Counted from the first letter of the stretch, positions 10,901-19,034 are shown. The stretch: 64,000 nucleotides of DNA from Schlegelella_A sp965246805 (GCA_965246805.1 CBDFFO010000007.1:124001-188000); one strand, 5' to 3'. Numbers and translations are program-made. The notes: generated by a model from the sequence alone, not told the origin.

Positions 10901-11215
10901 GGCGCCGTCGATGTTGCGGCTCAATGCGAACTGCAAGTTGATGCGCGTCGTGCCGACCTGGCTTTGCGAAGTCATCTCGTTGACGCCGGCGATCGTGCCG
11001 AGCCGTCGTTCGAGCGGCGTGGCCACGCTGGTCGCCATCGTGTCGGGGCTCGCGCCGGGCAGGCTGGCCTGCACCGAGATCGCAGGGTAGTCGACCTGCG
11101 GCAGCGGCGACACGGGCAGCACGAAGAAGCCGCCGATGCCGGAGAGCGCGATGCCGATCGTCAGCAGCACGGTGCCGATGGGGCGGCGGACGAAGAGGGC
11201 GGAGAGGTTCATCAC
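7904..11215 (-). CDS. mdtC: RND efflux pump, MdtC/MuxC-like
   Basis: Inner-membrane proton/drug antiporter of the HAE1 family; with the MdtB-like partner it should form a heterotrimeric pump. The N-terminus (MNLSALFVRRPIGTVLL, then LPVSPLPQVDYPAI) is diagnostic of MdtC. The family's GFVVDDAIVVLENTSRHIE and GIVKKNAILIIDFALEAER motifs are present. At 1103 residues it is longer than E. coli MdtC (about 1025): residues about 780-842 are an Ala/Ser/Thr/Gly-rich low-complexity insert between LADVYVPAKG and PLVPLSAVA. A 127-nt gap separates it from the preceding pump gene. Confidence 0.94.
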   Translation of the reverse strand: MMNLSALFVRRPIGTVLLTIGIALSGIGGFFVLPVSPLPQVDYPAISVQASLPGASPDTMATSVATPLERRLGTIAGVNEMTSQSQVGTTRINLQFALSRNIDGAAREVQAAINASRVDLPATLRSNPTYRKANPSDAPVIILALTSKTMTPGQIYDAVSNLVSQRLAQVTGVGDVEIGGSTLPAVRVELLPFALNRYGVSGEDVRAAIQASNANRPKGAVEGDGRKLQIYTQTPVRRASDYAPMVVAWRNGAAVRLSDVAEVRDGVENSRTLGLFNGKPAVIVLVTRQPGANVIQTVDGVRDLLPELRAQLPSEVELDVATDSTNSIRASLREIELTLIVSIMLVVLVVSVFLRSWRATIVPAVATIVSLLGTFSVMVLLGFSLNNLSLMALTVAAGFVVDDAIVVLENTSRHIEAGMGRMEAALLGAKEVGFTVLSISVSLVAVFIPLLFMEGQLGRLFREFAVTLSAAVLISLVISLTTTPMMCAWLLESKADGAHAKKPGRLARWAEAGFAKVLGWYEASLDWALASLWLVLAILGMVIGLNVYLYKEVPKGFFPQQDTGQLNGGLRADQSISSQAMGVKLRQVVDIVGKDPAVATVVGFTGGGRAGGGFMFVNLKPPTDRVETGTQVIGRLRPQLAQVTGLQVFLSPVQDVRSGGRQGNANYQYTLKSDNIADLRRWATRLSDQMKRSDVMTDVDSDQQDNGVETVVDVDRDSASRLGLTSAGIDASLYNAFGQRQVATIYEELNQYHVIMEWAPRYQQSPNALADVYVPAKGLGAGSAVATGGNTTTSASTGSAATGSTSATATGTASTTTGTATTSVAANPGSRDSSSGNALSNTATPLVPLSAVARFVERATPTAISHQDGELATTVSFNLVEGKTLAEAGKAISQAEAHIGMPTNVRGSFQGTALAAQQSQGQQGLLIVAAIVVIYIVLGMLYESLVHPVTVLSTLPSAGVGAVLALLVFRMEFSVIALIGVFLLIGIVKKNAILIIDFALEAERTRGLSAVEAVREACLLRFRPILMTTLAAALGALPLAIGFGEGAELRRPLGVSIIGGLIASQLLTLLTTPVVYVLLDRLRGRKSAKRGRRNATPGKPLAV

Positions 11216-11342
11216 GTTGTCCGTTCGAGCGCCACGGGCGCGGGGCGCCGACTACGCTCATGTCCGCAGCAGGAGCCACGGGCATGAACGGAGCAGAGTG
11301 CCCCAGCGGCCTGCTCTCGCTTCACGGGTTGAGCAGCCAGCT

Positions 11343-14300
11343 TCACGAGGAAGCCCCTTGCACCGCCACCGCACGTTCTTCGCCCTTGGTCTCGGCCGGC
11401 GTCTCATCCTTCCTGAACCGCTTGCCGAGCTTGTCGAACGCCATGTAGATCACCGGCGTCGTGAAGAGCGTGAGCAGCTGGCTCACGATCAGGCCGCCGA
11501 AGATCGCGAGGCCCAGGGGCCGGCGCAGTTCGTGGCCTTCGCCCCAGCCGAGCATCAGCGGCAACGCTGCGAAGAGCGCGGCGAGCGTCGTCATCAGGAT
11601 CGGGCGAAAGCGCAGCAGCGCGGCCTGGTGGATGGCTTCGCGGGGCGGCATCTTCTCGTCGCGCTCGGCCTGGATCGCGAAGTCGATCATCATGATCGCG
11701 TTCTTCTTGACGATGCCGATCAAGAGGATGATGCCGATGATGCCGATCACGCCGAGGCCGTTGCGGCTGATCAGCAACGCGAGCAGCGCGCCGACCCCGG
11801 CCGACGGAAGCGTCGACAGGATCGTCAGCGGGTGCACGTAGCTTTCGTACAGCACGCCGAGCACGATGTACACGCAGACCACGGCCGCCAGGATCAGCCA
11901 CAGCTGGTTCGAGAGCGAGCGCTCATAAGCGCCCGAGGCACCGAGGAAGGTCATCGTCACCGATTTCGGCATCGCGATGGCTGTGGCGGCGGCGCGAATC
12001 GAATCGACCGCAGCACCGAGCGAGGTGCCCGGCGCGGTGTCGAAGCCGATGGTCGAGGCCGGGTACTGCGCGACGTGCGTGATCTGCAGCGGCGCACGGC
12101 GTTCGCTGAGGGTCGCGATGGCGTCTAGCGTGGTCGGTTCGCCCGAGCTCGTGCGCAGGTTGAGCTTGCCGAGCGATTCGACCGTCGTTAGCAAACCCGG
12201 CTGCGCCTCGAGGATCACGCGGTACTGGTTGGTCTCGGTGAAGATGGTCGAGACGATGCGCTGGCCGAACGCGCTGTAGAGCGCGTCGTCGACCGCGCTG
12301 GCGGTCACGCCCAGGCGCGCCGCGGTGTCGCGGTCGATGTTGATGAAGGCGGCGAGACCCTGCGCGCCGGCATCGCTCGTCACGTTCCGAAGTTGCTTCT
12401 GCTGGCGCATCTGCGCGACGAGCTTGTCGACCCAGGTCGTCACGGTCCCGGTGTCGGCCCCTTCGAGCGAGACGCGGAACTCGGTCGGGCCCGATTCGGC
12501 ATCGATGGTCAGGTCCTGCGTCGGCTGCAGATATAGCGTGACCCCGGCGACCTGCCGCACGCGGTCCTGCAGGTGATTCATCACTTCGAGCTGATCGCCG
12601 TGGCTATTTTTCAAGCCGATCAGGAGCCGCCCGGTGTGCAGCATCGTGTTGTTCGACGCATCGACGCCGATGAACGAGCTCAGGTTCTCGACATCGGGGT
12701 CTTGCAGGATCGCGCGCGCTGCCGATTGCTGCAGCGCCGACATGCGGTCGTACGAGACGTCTTCGGCGGTCTCGATGCGGGCCTGCAGCTGGCCAGTGTC
12801 CTGCGTCGGAAAGAGGCCTTTGGGGATCAGCAGGTAGAGCAGCACCGTGAGCGCAAGCGTCGCGAGCGCGACGCCGAGCGTGAGCCCTTCGTGGTCGAGC
12901 ACCCATGTGAGGCCGCGGTCGTAGCGCGTCATCACGCCGGCGAAGAAGGCCTTGAACTTCGAACTCGGCTTGTGCTTTTTCGCGTCGTCCTCTTCTTCCT
13001 TCGCTTTCAGCCAGCGCGCCGACATCATCGGCACCAGCGTGAGCGAGACGACCGCCGAGATCAGGATCGTGATCGCGAGCGTGACCGCGAATTCGCGGAA
13101 CAACCGCCCGACCACGTCGCCCATGAAGAGCAGCGGGATCAGCACCGCGATCAGCGACACCGTGAGCGAAATGATCGTGAAGCCGATCTCGGAGGCGCCG
13201 GCGAGCGCCGCTTCGACGACGAGCCGCTGCTTGCCCTTCGGCAACGACTCGGCCTCGGCCCCGGTGAGCGATTCGGGCTTGAGCGCCGCGGCGGCCTGAT
13301 CGGTGGCATCCTGCGTGGTGGCCGAGGTCGAACTTTCGCCGCTCTTCGCCATCTCGAGGTGCCGCGAGATGTTCTCGATCATCACGATCGCGTCGTCGAC
13401 GACGAAGCCGGTCGCGATCGTCAGCGCCATCAGGCTCAGGTTGTTGAGGCTGTAGCCGAGCAAGTACATCGCGCCGCAGCTGCCGACCAGCGAGATCGGC
13501 ACCGCGAGGCTCGCGATCACGGTCGCGCGCACGCTGCCGAGGAACGCGAAAATCACCAGCACCACCATCACGACCGCGAGCACCAGCTCGATCTCGACGT
13601 GCTCGACCGACGCGCGAATGCCGGTGGTGCGGTCGGCGAGCACCTCCATGCGCAAATTGGCAGGCAGGCTGGCCTGCAGGTCGGGCAGCTGCTTCTTGAT
13701 CGCATCGACCGTCGCGATCACGTTCGCGCCCGGTTGTCGCTGCACGTTCAAAATGATGGCCGGGCGCAGCTCGCTGCCCTTGCCGGCCCACGCGCCGAGC
13801 CGCGAGTTCTCGGCGCTCTGGATCACGTTGGCGACGTTGACGAGCCGCACCGGGGCACCGTTCTTGTACGTGATGATGAGCTTCTTGTAGTCGTCGGCCG
13901 TCACCAGCTGATCGTTGGCGTTGATCGAGTACGAACGCTTCGCGCCGTCGAAGCTGCCCTTCGCGCTGTTCGCATTGGCTGCCGAAATCGCGGTGCGCAG
14001 CGTGTCGATGCCGATGCCGTAAGACGCGAGCGCCTGCGTGTCGGCCTGGATGCGCACGGCCGGCCGTTGCCCGCCCGCGAGACTGACGAGGCCGACGCCG
14101 CTGACCTGGCTGATCTTCTGCGCAAGGCGCGTGTTGACGAGGTTCTGCACCTCGGTGAGCGGCACCGTGTCGGAGCTGATCGCGAGCGTGAGCACGGGCG
14201 CATCGGCCGGGTTCACCTTCGCGTACACGGGCGGCGCCGGCAGGTCGGCCGGCAGCAGCGACGCGCCGGCATTGATCGCCGCCTGCACCTCTTGCTCGGC

Positions 14301-14609
14301 GACGTCGAGCGTCTGGCCGAGCGCAAATTGCAGCGTGATGATCGAGGCGCCGGCAGCGCTCGTCGAGCTCATGCGCTCGAGGCCGGCCATCTGGCCGAAC
14401 TGGCGCTCGAGCGGCGCGGTCACGGTGTGGCCCATCACCTCGGGGCTCGCGCCTGGGTAGAGCGTCTGCACCTGGATGGTCGGGTAGTCGACCTGCGGCA
14501 GAGCGGCGAGCGGCAGGAACTTGAAGCCGACGATGCCGGCGAGCACGATCGCCACCATCAGCAGCGAGGTCGCGACCGGACGCAGGATGAACGGGCGGGA
14601 CGGGCTCAT
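11343..14609 (-). CDS. mdtB: RND efflux pump, MdtB/MuxB-like
   Basis: Second HAE1 pump subunit of the operon. It opens SRPFILRPVATSLLMVAIVLAGI and then LPLAALPQVDYPTIQV, as MdtB does. It carries GFVVDDAIVMIENISRHLE and GIVKKNAIMMIDFAIQAER. About 1088 residues from the ATG at 14609; a GTG at 14630 adds seven. An insert of about 40 residues rich in Ser/Thr/Ala/Glu follows the ISRHLEMAK motif (about residues 420-462), in the cytoplasmic loop before the next membrane segment. The start is 27 nt after the adaptor stop. Confidence 0.94.
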   Translation of the reverse strand: MSPSRPFILRPVATSLLMVAIVLAGIVGFKFLPLAALPQVDYPTIQVQTLYPGASPEVMGHTVTAPLERQFGQMAGLERMSSTSAAGASIITLQFALGQTLDVAEQEVQAAINAGASLLPADLPAPPVYAKVNPADAPVLTLAISSDTVPLTEVQNLVNTRLAQKISQVSGVGLVSLAGGQRPAVRIQADTQALASYGIGIDTLRTAISAANANSAKGSFDGAKRSYSINANDQLVTADDYKKLIITYKNGAPVRLVNVANVIQSAENSRLGAWAGKGSELRPAIILNVQRQPGANVIATVDAIKKQLPDLQASLPANLRMEVLADRTTGIRASVEHVEIELVLAVVMVVLVIFAFLGSVRATVIASLAVPISLVGSCGAMYLLGYSLNNLSLMALTIATGFVVDDAIVMIENISRHLEMAKSGESSTSATTQDATDQAAAALKPESLTGAEAESLPKGKQRLVVEAALAGASEIGFTIISLTVSLIAVLIPLLFMGDVVGRLFREFAVTLAITILISAVVSLTLVPMMSARWLKAKEEEDDAKKHKPSSKFKAFFAGVMTRYDRGLTWVLDHEGLTLGVALATLALTVLLYLLIPKGLFPTQDTGQLQARIETAEDVSYDRMSALQQSAARAILQDPDVENLSSFIGVDASNNTMLHTGRLLIGLKNSHGDQLEVMNHLQDRVRQVAGVTLYLQPTQDLTIDAESGPTEFRVSLEGADTGTVTTWVDKLVAQMRQQKQLRNVTSDAGAQGLAAFINIDRDTAARLGVTASAVDDALYSAFGQRIVSTIFTETNQYRVILEAQPGLLTTVESLGKLNLRTSSGEPTTLDAIATLSERRAPLQITHVAQYPASTIGFDTAPGTSLGAAVDSIRAAATAIAMPKSVTMTFLGASGAYERSLSNQLWLILAAVVCVYIVLGVLYESYVHPLTILSTLPSAGVGALLALLISRNGLGVIGIIGIILLIGIVKKNAIMMIDFAIQAERDEKMPPREAIHQAALLRFRPILMTTLAALFAALPLMLGWGEGHELRRPLGLAIFGGLIVSQLLTLFTTPVIYMAFDKLGKRFRKDETPAETKGEERAVAVQGASS

Positions 14610-14636
14610 GCCGACGCCTTCGAGACCCACATGCGG

Positions 14637-16106
14637 TCAGCCGCCTTCGGCGCCGTCGCGCGGGCGCCGCCTACGCTCGCCGCCCGATGCCGAACCCTCG
14701 GCGCCCGAGGCACCGCGCCGACCGCCATAGCCACCGTCACCGGCGCCCGAGGCGCCCGAAGCACCGAACCCGCCGCGCCGACCGCCGCCGGGGCCCGACG
14801 CAGGCCGGTCGCTCGCCAATTGAACGCGCGCGCCTTCTTTCAATCGATCGCCGCCTTCGGTGACGACGCGCTCGCCCTTGTCGAGTCCCTTGGTAATCGC
14901 GACGACGTCGTTGGTCGATATCCCGCGGGTCACGCTGCGAACCGTTACCGTTCGGTCTTCCTTCAACACGTAAACGAAGTCGCCGTTCGGGCCGTTGCGG
15001 ATCGCGGTCACGGGCACCACGACGGCATCGTCGATTGAGCGCAGCAGCAAGCGCACGTTGACGAACTGGTTCGGGAACAACGCACCGGCGGCGTTGGCGA
15101 AGCGCGCCTTCGCCTTCACGGTGCCGGTTTGCACATCGACCTGGTTGTCGAGCGTCGAGAACGTGCCGTCGTCGAGTTTTCGGGTCCGCGTGCGGTCGAA
15201 TGCCGAGACCGCGAGCGTCGCGCCTTCGGCCACGCGCGCCTGGATCTCGGGCACGCGGTCTTGCGGCACCGAGAACACCACGTCGATCGGCGCCACCTGC
15301 GTGATGACCGCGACGCCGCCCGCATCGCCGGCGCTGATGGTGTTGCCGGCGTCGACCGTCCGCAAGCCGACGCGGCCCGCGACCGGCGCCGCGATGCGCG
15401 CATAGCCGAGGTTGAGTCGTGCGGTGTTCTCGTTCGCACGATCGATGACGATCGTGCCCTCGAGCTGCTTGGCGGCTGCCGCCTGCGTGTCGACATCCTG
15501 GCGCGCGATCGAGTCTTGGCCGAGCAGCGTCTGGTAGCGCTGCAGCTGCACCTTCGTGTTCTCGAGCTGCGCTTCGTCACGCAGCCGCGCGCCATTGGCC
15601 TGCTGCAGCGCGATCTCGTACGGCCGCGGATCGATGGTCGCGAGCAGTTGCCCCTTGCTCACCATCTGGCCTTCGGTGAAGAGGATCTGCGTGAGCACGC
15701 CCGACACCTGCGGCCGCACCGTGACCGTGACGGCCGGCGTGACGGTGCCGAGCGCATCGAGCAGGACCGGCAGCTTCTGAACGCTCGCCACCGCGACGCC
15801 GACGGTGCTCGCACCGGCGCCGCCCGCCCCGCCACGACCACCGCCCGGTCCGCCACCAGGGCCGCCCGGCGCGCCACCGCCCTGCGCCCCCGACGCGCCG
15901 GAGGCAGCACCCGGGGCGCCACCGAAGCCAGCGGGCCGCTCGGGCGGCCGATGAATCAGGAACCACGCGAGCGCGAACACCGCCGCAAGCCCGGCGATGG
16001 CGATCACACCGCCGAGCCATCTCGCGCGCCGTGTGGGCAGCGGCCGCGACGGCGGGTTCGTCATCGCACCAGCGGGCCGGGCTGCGTCGGAGGTCGGGTC
16101 TGCCAT
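14637..16106 (-). CDS. mdtA: RND efflux periplasmic adaptor, MdtA/MuxA-like
   Basis: Membrane-fusion protein linking the two pumps to the outer-membrane lipoprotein. One N-terminal transmembrane anchor (about residues 32-52) is followed by a Gly/Ala-rich linker of about 45 residues, then the HlyD/RND lipoyl-barrel start (VTVRPQVSGVLTQILFTEGQMVSKGQL) and alpha-hairpin. The C-terminal 60 residues are again Gly/Arg/Ser-rich and lie outside the conserved fold. First gene of the operon; its promoter must lie in the 341-nt gap shared with the divergent dehydrogenase gene. The glycine tails are unusual for MdtA. Confidence 0.93.
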   Translation of the reverse strand: MADPTSDAARPAGAMTNPPSRPLPTRRARWLGGVIAIAGLAAVFALAWFLIHRPPERPAGFGGAPGAASGASGAQGGGAPGGPGGGPGGGRGGAGGAGASTVGVAVASVQKLPVLLDALGTVTPAVTVTVRPQVSGVLTQILFTEGQMVSKGQLLATIDPRPYEIALQQANGARLRDEAQLENTKVQLQRYQTLLGQDSIARQDVDTQAAAAKQLEGTIVIDRANENTARLNLGYARIAAPVAGRVGLRTVDAGNTISAGDAGGVAVITQVAPIDVVFSVPQDRVPEIQARVAEGATLAVSAFDRTRTRKLDDGTFSTLDNQVDVQTGTVKAKARFANAAGALFPNQFVNVRLLLRSIDDAVVVPVTAIRNGPNGDFVYVLKEDRTVTVRSVTRGISTNDVVAITKGLDKGERVVTEGGDRLKEGARVQLASDRPASGPGGGRRGGFGASGASGAGDGGYGGRRGASGAEGSASGGERRRRPRDGAEGG

Positions 16107-16447
16107 GTTCGTGTTCGATGACGCGGTGAGCGGATGGCCGGCGCCGGCTCCTCGATCCGGGCGGAAGAACGCCCGGCACGCACGGCAAAGCGGGCGAGGT
16201 TACAGGCAACCGAATGGCCTGCGGAGGCGACAAGCGCAAGTCATGCCGGCATGACTCGTATGGCCACAACCGCCGGGCGCGACGGGCCACGAGCCAGGAA
16301 CGCCGGTCGCGTTCATCTGCCGACGCGTTGCACTGCTGCCGCAGAGAAACCATTCTTTACCCGCGCCACATCGGGTTCGACGCGATGTCGGGCGCACGCC
16401 GCTTCCCTTTCAATACGCTCCTCGTCACGAACCAACGGGACCACCCC
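16107..16447. promoter_or_regulatory. Divergent intergenic region between the efflux operon and dehydrogenase
   Basis: A 341-nt stretch with no convincing gene, between the outward-facing starts of the adaptor gene (minus) and the SDR gene (plus). It must carry both promoters. The only strong structure seen is a perfect 18-bp palindrome at 16239-16256. Frames read through this stretch are extensions without homology. Confidence 0.6.
16239..16256. promoter_or_regulatory. Perfect 18-bp palindrome, candidate operator
   Basis: The sequence AGTCATGCCGGCATGACT is identical to its reverse complement. It lies about 135 nt upstream of the efflux adaptor start and about 190 nt upstream of the dehydrogenase start. 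Perfect symmetry and a non-coding location suggest a dimeric repressor or activator site; no regulator gene is adjacent. Confidence 0.5.
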
Positions 16448-17227
16448 ATGGCGCATCGACTCGACGGCAAGATCGCCTTCATCACCGCGGCCGGGCAGGG
16501 CATCGGCCGCGCGACCGCCGCGGCGTTCGTGCGCGAGGGCGCCCGCGTGATCGCGACCGACATCGACGAAGACCTGCTCGCTGCGCTGCAGCACGACATC
16601 GGCTGCGAGACGCGCCGGCTCGACGTGACCGATGCGAGCGCGATCCTGGCGGCGAGCATCGGAGCCAACGCGCGCGGGCCTGTCGACGTGCTCTTCAACG
16701 GCGCGGGTTACGTGCATGCCGGCTCGATCCTCGAGTGCGACGAGATCGCCTTCGAAACCTCGCTCGACATCAACGTGCGAGCGCTCTACCGCATCACGCG
16801 GGCCTTCCTGCCGGCCATGCTGAAGGCGCACGAGGCGCGCGGCTCGCTGAGCTCGATCATCAACGTCGCGTCGGCGGCGTCGAGCGTGAAGGCGGTCGCG
16901 AACCGCTTCGTCTACAGCGGCACCAAGGCCGCGGTGATCGGCATGACGAAATCGATCGCGGCCGACTACATCGGGCGCGGCGTGCGTTGCAACGCGATCT
17001 GCCCGGGCACGGTCGATTCGCCGTCGCTGCACCAGCGCATCGCGGCGCAGGCGGCCGCCTCGGGGCAGAGCCGCGAGCAGGTACGGGCGGCCTTCGTCGG
17101 CCGCCAGCCGATGGGCCGGCTCGGCACGGCCGACGAGATCGCCTCGCTGGCGGTCTACCTCGCGTCGGACGAGTCGGCCTTCACGACGGGCACCCAGCAG
17201 ATCATCGACGGCGGCTGGTCGATGTGA
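16448..17227 (+). CDS. SDR-family oxidoreductase (DHRS6 / 3-deoxy-sugar-acid dehydrogenase-like)
   Basis: NAD(P)-dependent short-chain dehydrogenase of 259 residues. It has the Rossmann motif TAAGQGIG, the FNGAGYVH segment, catalytic Ser in NVASAASS, the YSGTKAA Tyr-Lys pair and the NAICPGTVDSPSLHQR cofactor loop. The sequence resembles mammalian DHRS6 (BDH2) and bacterial 2-keto-3-deoxy-L-fuconate/rhamnonate dehydrogenases. The FAH-family gene next door favours a sugar-acid role: oxidation of 2-keto-3-deoxy-L-sugar acid to the 2,4-diketo acid. A 3-hydroxybutyrate dehydrogenase role is possible. The ATG at 16448 begins MAHRLDGK, the family start. Confidence 0.88.
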   Translation: MAHRLDGKIAFITAAGQGIGRATAAAFVREGARVIATDIDEDLLAALQHDIGCETRRLDVTDASAILAASIGANARGPVDVLFNGAGYVHAGSILECDEIAFETSLDINVRALYRITRAFLPAMLKAHEARGSLSSIINVASAASSVKAVANRFVYSGTKAAVIGMTKSIAADYIGRGVRCNAICPGTVDSPSLHQRIAAQAAASGQSREQVRAAFVGRQPMGRLGTADEIASLAVYLASDESAFTTGTQQIIDGGWSM

Positions 17228-17290
17228 GCGGCCCGACCGATGCGACTGCCGCGGCAAGCCGATACTCCACGCCTCACGCCTTCTCCGGCC

Positions 17291-17332
17291 TGCCCGCTCT
17301 CCCCCTTGCGGGAGAGGGTGGCGGTGAGGGTG
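17291..17332. repeat. REP-like palindromic intergenic repeat, copy 1
   Basis: Imperfect inverted repeat CTCTCCC...GGGAGAG followed by a GGTGAGGGTG tail, in the 134-nt gap between the dehydrogenase and FAH genes. Related copies occur at 24628-24666 (opposite orientation) and 31417-31452. In an RNA it would fold as a strong hairpin, possibly attenuating or stabilising part of the operon message. Confidence 0.7.
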
Positions 17333-17361
17333 ACTCTGATGCACTGAACGGACCCGACCCC

Positions 17362-18228
17362 ATGAAACTGATGCGATACGGCGCCAAGGGCGCCGAGAAG
17401 CCGGCACTCGTCGAAGCCGACGGCACGCTGCGCGACCTGTCGTCGATCCTTGCCGACATCACGCCGCAAACGCTCGCGCCGCAAGGTTTGCGGGCGTTGC
17501 GCAACGTCGATGTCGGCGCGTTGCCGAAACTCGCCGCGCCGGCGCGCATCGCGCCACCCTGGAGCGGCATGGGCAAGTTCGTCTGCATCGGCCTCAACTA
17601 TTCCGACCACGCGGCCGAGACGGGCGCGGCGAACCCGAAAGAGCCGATCATCTTCCTGAAGCCGCTGAGCGCAGTCGTCGGCTGTAACGACGCGGTCGTG
17701 CTGCCGCAAGGCTCGGTGAAGACCGACTGGGAGGTCGAGCTCGGTGTCGTCATCGGCAGCACCGCACGCTATGTCGACGAAGCCAAGGCACTCGACCACG
17801 TGGCGGGTTATTGCGTCGTCAACGACGTCTCGGAGCGCGAATACCAGATCGAGCGCGGCGGCACCTGGGACAAGGGCAAGGGCTGCGACACCTTCGGTCC
17901 GGTCGGCCCGTGGCTGGTGACGGCCGACGAAGTGGCCGACCCGCAGGGCCTCGCGATGTGGCTCGATGTGAACGGCGAGCGGCGCCAAACCGGCACCACC
18001 CGGACGATGATCTTCGGCGTCGCGCACCTGATCGCCTACGTGAGCCGCTTCATGACGCTCTATCCCGGCGACCTGATCACGACCGGAACGCCACCGGGCG
18101 TGGCGATGGGTATGAAGCCGACGCCGATGTACCTGAAGGCTGGCGACGAGATGCGGCTCGGCGTCGAGGGGCTGGGCGAGCAGAGGCAGAAGGTCTTCGC
18201 GTGGGATCCGTCGATGATCGATGGTTGA
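17362..18228 (+). CDS. Fumarylacetoacetate hydrolase family protein
   Basis: A 288-residue member of the FAH fold, which hydrolyses or decarboxylates diketo acids using Mg2+. The motifs are FVCIGLNYSDHAAE, the metal-site IIFLKPLSAVVG and DWEVELGVVIG, and the TGTPPGVAMG loop. Its length and its partner SDR match 2,4-diketo-3-deoxy-L-fuconate/rhamnonate hydrolases; ureidoglycolate-lyase-like annotation is a common misname for the family. The ATG at 17362 is the family start (MKLMRYG). Probably cotranscribed with the upstream SDR across the hairpin repeat. Confidence 0.88.
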   Translation: MKLMRYGAKGAEKPALVEADGTLRDLSSILADITPQTLAPQGLRALRNVDVGALPKLAAPARIAPPWSGMGKFVCIGLNYSDHAAETGAANPKEPIIFLKPLSAVVGCNDAVVLPQGSVKTDWEVELGVVIGSTARYVDEAKALDHVAGYCVVNDVSEREYQIERGGTWDKGKGCDTFGPVGPWLVTADEVADPQGLAMWLDVNGERRQTGTTRTMIFGVAHLIAYVSRFMTLYPGDLITTGTPPGVAMGMKPTPMYLKAGDEMRLGVEGLGEQRQKVFAWDPSMIDG

Positions 18229-18409
18229 GTGCGCTCGCGTTGACACGGCGGAAACGTGAAGAGATCGCGTCCGACACGCGCGCGATGGCCCCTCTTGCGA
18301 GTGCCGCTCCCGTGCAGGATCAAAATCATTGCTAGCTGCGGTTTGCGCCGCCCGTGAAGTGACACACGGTGGCGTCGCGATGTCCGCATCGTCTGCGAAA
18401 GGATTTGTG

Positions 18410-18970
18410 ATGAAAGCGACCCGACTTTCCGCGCTCGCCCTGGCCGTCGCCGCGCTGGCCACCGTGGCCATGCCGGCCCAGGCCCAACGCCACTGGGGCG
18501 GAGGCGGCTATCACGGCTCGTATCGCGGTGGCGGCTGGTGGGGACCCGGCCTGTTGCTGGGCGGCATCGGCCTAGGCGTGGCGCTGAGCAGCAGACCGTA
18601 CTACGACAGCTATTACGGCCCCGCGTATTACGGCCCGTCGTATTACGGCCCGTCGTATTACGGTCCGGCGTATTACGGCGGCTATTCGTATGCGCCGCGT
18701 TACGTCGTCGCGGCACCCCCCACCGTGGTGTACGACAGCGGCCCCGTGGTTCAAGCCACCGTGTCACAACCGGTTCCGGTGACTCGCACGAGCACCGTGC
18801 CCGAGCCGATCGTGTACCCGAAGAACGGACAGAGCGCGAACCAGACCGAAGCCGACCGCCAGGCGTGCAACCGTTGGGCCACGAGCCAGCCGCAAGCCAT
18901 GGGCGACGCGAGCATCTTCCAGCGCGCAACGCTCGCGTGCCTCGAAGGCCGGGGCTACACCGTCAAGTGA
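18410..18970 (+). CDS. Secreted YYGP-repeat protein of unknown function
   Basis: A 186-residue exported protein. The signal peptide MKATRLSALALAVAALATVA ends at an AQA cleavage site (about residue 25). A Gly/His/Trp-rich segment follows, then a short hydrophobic Gly-rich run, then tandem YYGP(S/A) pentapeptides. The C-terminal domain (about 125-186) has two Cys and ends LACLEGRGYTVK, resembling small periplasmic or outer-membrane proteins of Burkholderiales that lack a known function. ATG at 18410 has a good AAAGGA site; an ATG at 18380 is a weaker alternative. A rho-independent terminator follows. Confidence 0.82.
   Translation: MKATRLSALALAVAALATVAMPAQAQRHWGGGGYHGSYRGGGWWGPGLLLGGIGLGVALSSRPYYDSYYGPAYYGPSYYGPSYYGPAYYGGYSYAPRYVVAAPPTVVYDSGPVVQATVSQPVPVTRTSTVPEPIVYPKNGQSANQTEADRQACNRWATSQPQAMGDASIFQRATLACLEGRGYTVK
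18611..18679 (+). repeat. 15-bp tandem coding repeat (YYGPS units)
   Basis: Four units of TATTACGGCCCGTCG, two of them identical and two with one or two changes, plus a partial fifth. They encode the YYGP(S/A) pentapeptides of the secreted protein. Near-identity at DNA level suggests recent slippage expansion. Confidence 0.85.
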
Positions 18971-19010
18971 TGGCGTAAAGGCATCCGCGCGCGAAGCGCC
19001 TTCGCGATGA

Positions 19011-19034
19011 AAGGGGCCCCACGGCCCCTTTTTC
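19011..19034 (+). terminator. Rho-independent terminator
   Basis: An AAGGGGCC stem, CCAC loop and GGCCCC arm are followed by a run of five T, about 40 nt after the stop of the YYGP-repeat gene. Canonical geometry for the plus strand. Confidence 0.85.

Noticed and set aside
12573..15038. 821-codon plus-strand frame antisense to the efflux genes
   Set aside because: Composition is Arg/His/Asp-rich with no fold signature; it is the antisense shadow of the MdtB-like pump and the adaptor. The similar frames at 9521-10648 and 29374-31449 were rejected for the same reason.
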